A stretch of DNA of 64,000 nucleotides from Alteromonas salexigens (GTDB lineage Bacteria > Pseudomonadota > Gammaproteobacteria > Enterobacterales > Alteromonadaceae), in assembly GCF_025628895.1 (NCBI RefSeq), contig NZ_JAOTJC010000016.1, positions 1-64,000 on the forward strand, read 5' to 3'. Below the pieces are notes generated by a model. That model ran no database searches and was not told where the DNA came from. It saw only the letters and a program-made list of their open reading frames with translations. Positions 62,208-64,000 of the stretch are shown here, piece by piece. The number at the start of each line of letters is the position of its first letter. The stretch's first letter is position 1. A program made the translations under genes and the position numbers.

Positions 62208-62530
62208 GTCATCCCGGCGAAGGCCGGGACCTCATCAACGGTCATGGTGCACGCGAAAAGAGTGATTCTTAATATTGCGGTTAGACGAGGGAGGTTGCGG
62301 CCTTCGCCGCAATGACGCGTTTCTTCGAGCTAAAAACAGCCCGTCATCCCGGCGAAGGCCGGGACCCCCTCAACTTTCATTGTGCACGCGAAAAGAGTGA
62401 CTTTTAATATTGCGGTTAGACGATGGAGGTTGCGGCCTTCGTCGCAATGACGCGTTTCTTCCAGCGAATTAGTTTCGTCAATGACAACTATCTCCAGCCC
62501 GTCACCCTCGCGAAGGCGGGGGTCTCCTTC
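62208..62530. repeat. Tandem REPIN-like repeat, about two units of 135 bp plus a partial third
   Basis: The motif GTCATCCCGGCGAAGGCC recurs at 62208 and 62343 (period 135 bp), and a variant GTCACCCTCGCGAAGGC lies near 62501. Each unit also carries the motif inverted (TGCGGCCTTCGCCGCAATGA at about 62297 and a copy with one change at about 62432), giving the paired inverted layout of REP doublets. Between the motifs the two units are about 90 percent alike by eye. It is non-coding, possibly mobilised by a RAYT-type transposase elsewhere in the genome. Confidence 0.75.
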
Positions 62531-62728
62531 GTACGTGTAACAGACGGACAGGCGGGGTTCTCTAGACATATTCTTCATATAAAAAATTGTAATTGCAGGC
62601 GCTTGAATGGGGAGCGGGAGTCAAAACTGTATTATAGTAATGAGTAAGCAGATCTGGGAATGTTATTTAAAAGCCAAGCTTTACTGCTACCCACTTTCAA
62701 TTCGGATTCAAAAGGAAAAAATGCACAC

Positions 62729-63490
62729 ATGGAAATTAAGTGTGGAAATTGCGGTTATGAAACCATCGTAAATGCTAGCCTAATAAAAACAGTAATTGGG
62801 GGCGGGATGATCGCCGGCGGTGCCGTTGGCTGGGTAACCTATGCTTTTGCTGGCCTTTTAGGATTCTATGGTGGCGCTGCGGCAATTGCCGGTCTACTTT
62901 TAGCTGGCGGCTCTTTCGTTCTATTAGGCAAAGATTTTAACATGGCTGTTTCAGTAGCTGAAAAGATCACAGATATTTTCAATAAAAAAGAATATGAATG
63001 CGCTAGCTGTGGGGAGACGGACTGGGAGTTTTCAGGTTTTGAAGATGCAGATGTTATTTCCGGTGATGCACATAAAAATGAGCTAAGATTAGCGATTTCT
63101 GAAGTCAAAAAAGAACTTTACATTGCATCTGGATTTTTATCTTCCAACGTGGTTAATGAAAATTTCATTCAGGCTTTAAGATTCACTCTGCTTCGTAATG
63201 TTCAAATTTACCTGATAGTTTCCGACTATAGGTCTCATGCTAGTTTCTGGATGAAACCGGGTTATGACGAAGCTTTATTCGAGCTAAATAAACTTTCTAG
63301 AGAATTTTCTAATCTACAGGTAATCCAGTCACACACTCATCAGAAAGGTATCGTAGTGGACGATAAATACGCTATTACGGGCAGTTTTAATTTTTTGAGT
63401 AATCAAAATGTTGTTCGAAAGGAAACTAGTTTGAAAGTTTTTGATATTAAAGCGATTAATAAAGTTAAAAGAGAGATGCTACCTAGCTAG
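62729..63490 (+). CDS. Membrane phospholipase-D-like protein with a split zinc ribbon
   Basis: This 253-residue protein has a Cys pair at its start (KCGNCGYET, about 4-7), then two membrane helices in tandem (about 25-50 and 52-72, very Gly-rich), then a second Cys pair (CASCGETDWEF, about 92-95). The C-terminal PLD-like domain (about 110-250) has one HKD motif, HQKGIVVDDKYAITGSFNFL (about 204-223). The two Cys pairs could join across the membrane hairpin to make one zinc ribbon in the cytoplasm. ATG 62729 was chosen; the frame also starts upstream at 62660. Single-HKD enzymes act as dimers and include phospholipases and nucleases; this one may be defensive or toxic, though that is inference. 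The AT-rich sequence suggests acquisition. Confidence 0.7.
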   Translation: MEIKCGNCGYETIVNASLIKTVIGGGMIAGGAVGWVTYAFAGLLGFYGGAAAIAGLLLAGGSFVLLGKDFNMAVSVAEKITDIFNKKEYECASCGETDWEFSGFEDADVISGDAHKNELRLAISEVKKELYIASGFLSSNVVNENFIQALRFTLLRNVQIYLIVSDYRSHASFWMKPGYDEALFELNKLSREFSNLQVIQSHTHQKGIVVDDKYAITGSFNFLSNQNVVRKETSLKVFDIKAINKVKREMLPS

Positions 63491-63540
63491 TAAAATATGC
63501 ACGATATAAGAATTTTAACATAATTTTTCTAACAAATACG

Positions 63541-63672
63541 TTCCCACTGGGTGCAGGTTCGCCAGCTTTTGCAAGTTCTTACGGAGCCTACGAATCGACA
63601 TCGGGAGCAGCTAAAGTCGGTGGTGTTATTTTTGGGGGAGAGGTCAACTTCACCGTCCGCTCCTTGTCTTAA
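63541..63672 (+). pseudogene. C-terminal fragment of an unidentified toxin-like gene
   Basis: From about 63541 an open frame reads PLGAGSPAFASSYGAYEST, then GGVIFGGEVNFTVRSLS and a stop at 63670-63672. No start codon or ribosome site supports it as a whole gene. It includes the 28-bp block shared with positions 52-79. The flank just after the stop contains a 7-bp hairpin (CACCACC/GGTGGTG, 63679-63697). It is interpreted as the tail of a polymorphic toxin or similar variable protein. Low certainty. Confidence 0.35.
63621..63648 (+). repeat. 28-bp direct repeat, right copy (pairs with 52-79)
   Basis: Identical to positions 52-79, same orientation, and lying inside the toxin-like fragment. See the left copy. 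Confidence 0.7.
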
Positions 63673-63870
63673 GCAGACCACCACCTTCGCGGTGGTGACG
63701 GACTGGAAATCGCCCGGTGCTTCCTGTCCGGCTAGGTCAAGACTTTGCAGAGCGTTTGTCAGATCATATGTGAGTCACTACATCTAAGTAGTTGCGCAAC
63801 CTTCAGGTTGGCTCAGCAAAGCTCAGTATTCAAAGCATACCAAAGTCTGCTCACCAGCTTTTTGCTCTAT

Positions 63871-63894
63871 AGGGGAGCACGTCAGTGCTCCCCT
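63871..63894. terminator. Bidirectional hairpin terminator
   Basis: A perfect 10-bp stem AGGGGAGCAC/GTGCTCCCCT with a GTCA loop is followed by short A/T-rich flanks. It lies just beyond the stop (63904) of the leftward partial gene. Confidence 0.7.
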
Positions 63895-63903
63895 ACTTAT
63901 CAT

Positions 63904-64000
63904 CTAGTCTTCTTCATCGTCTTCACCACAATATTCATCATGATTTGGATTGAGCTGATTAGCATGATTATCCAAACTATCCCAGTAGGCGTCGTTATTA
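63904..64000 (-). CDS. Partial gene entering from the right edge (conserved short tail protein)
   Basis: The last 32 codons of a leftward gene read NNDAYWDSLDNHANQLNPNH, then EYCGEDDEED and a stop. The repeated N-Q-L-N-P-N pattern after Asn-His-Ala is a conserved tail seen in short uncharacterised proteins of marine bacteria (recalled; not checked). The N-terminus lies outside the window. The hairpin at 63871-63894 follows it. Confidence 0.55.
   Translation of the reverse strand, partial: NNDAYWDSLDNHANQLNPNHDEYCGEDDEED

Noticed and set aside
62208..62530. Possible CRISPR array
   Set aside because: The repeats are few, 135 bp apart, contain inverted copies and have similar rather than unique intervening DNA; no cas genes are present. 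They fit REPINs.
63679..63697. Terminator after the toxin-like fragment
   Set aside because: The 7-bp stem has no T-run on either strand, so it was not listed as a terminator.

Overview
The window reads as chromosomal DNA of a marine gammaproteobacterium. An Alteromonadales member close to Alteromonas or Salinimonas is the best fit, inferred from protein content: RluF, RlmE, a YlqF-type GTPase, a fused CoxA-CoxC oxidase, a DUF3570/DUF4266/TlpA set and a PEP-CTERM-like protein. Gene density is high. No tRNA, rRNA or CRISPR array was found.

Layout. (1) 1-4250 is a mobile and toxin graveyard. It holds a decayed IS30 transposase, two stubs of polymorphic-toxin (Rhs-like) C-terminal tips each followed by its putative immunity gene, an apparently intact IS3-family element (1773-3010) that cuts one stub, a decayed ISL3-family transposase and about 0.9 kb of unassignable DNA. 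(2) 4.2-16.5 kb is mostly housekeeping: a PEP-CTERM-like secreted protein, YlqF, RlmE, a TrmH-family methyltransferase, RluF, a double retropepsin-like protein, an EamA exporter, a DUF6314 protein, a zinc alcohol dehydrogenase, a threonine aldolase-like enzyme and a repeat-containing membrane protein. (3) 16.7-22.0 kb is a cytochrome c oxidase operon (coxB, fused coxA-coxC, a small membrane protein, ctaG) with DUF2231 and CopD-like genes. (4) 22.3-35.3 kb is mixed. It includes HPP and DUF488 genes, a tight operon of glycosyltransferase, YqcI/YcgG (GntA-type) N-hydroxylase and DUF1989 protein, a two-gene RND efflux system and a Na/Pi-cotransporter homologue.

(5) 35.4-61.1 kb is the most striking region. 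A divergent promoter region near 52.7-53.0 kb separates two operons. The leftward one runs from a hydrazine-synthase-alpha-like PD40 protein with two c-heme motifs, through two outer-membrane barrels, a TlpA thioredoxin, a DUF4266 lipoprotein, a DUF3570 barrel and three TPR proteins, to an ExbB protein, two ExbD proteins and an AgmX/PglI TonB-like protein. The rightward one encodes a c-type cytochrome-like protein, a diheme LamG lipoprotein and a Tat-exported DUF1501-like protein. An ApbE flavin transferase lies just beyond, and the DUF3570 protein carries a sequence matching the ApbE flavinylation motif. Together they look like a proton-motive-force-energised envelope machine, reminiscent of the Myxococcus Agl/Glt core, joined to an extracytoplasmic heme and flavin module. 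No function can be assigned from sequence.

(6) 61.2-64 kb holds a PhzF-like enzyme, a tandem REPIN-like repeat, a membrane phospholipase-D-like protein with a split zinc ribbon, a toxin-like C-terminal fragment that shares 28 identical bases with the left end of the window, and the end of a leftward gene that enters from beyond the right edge.
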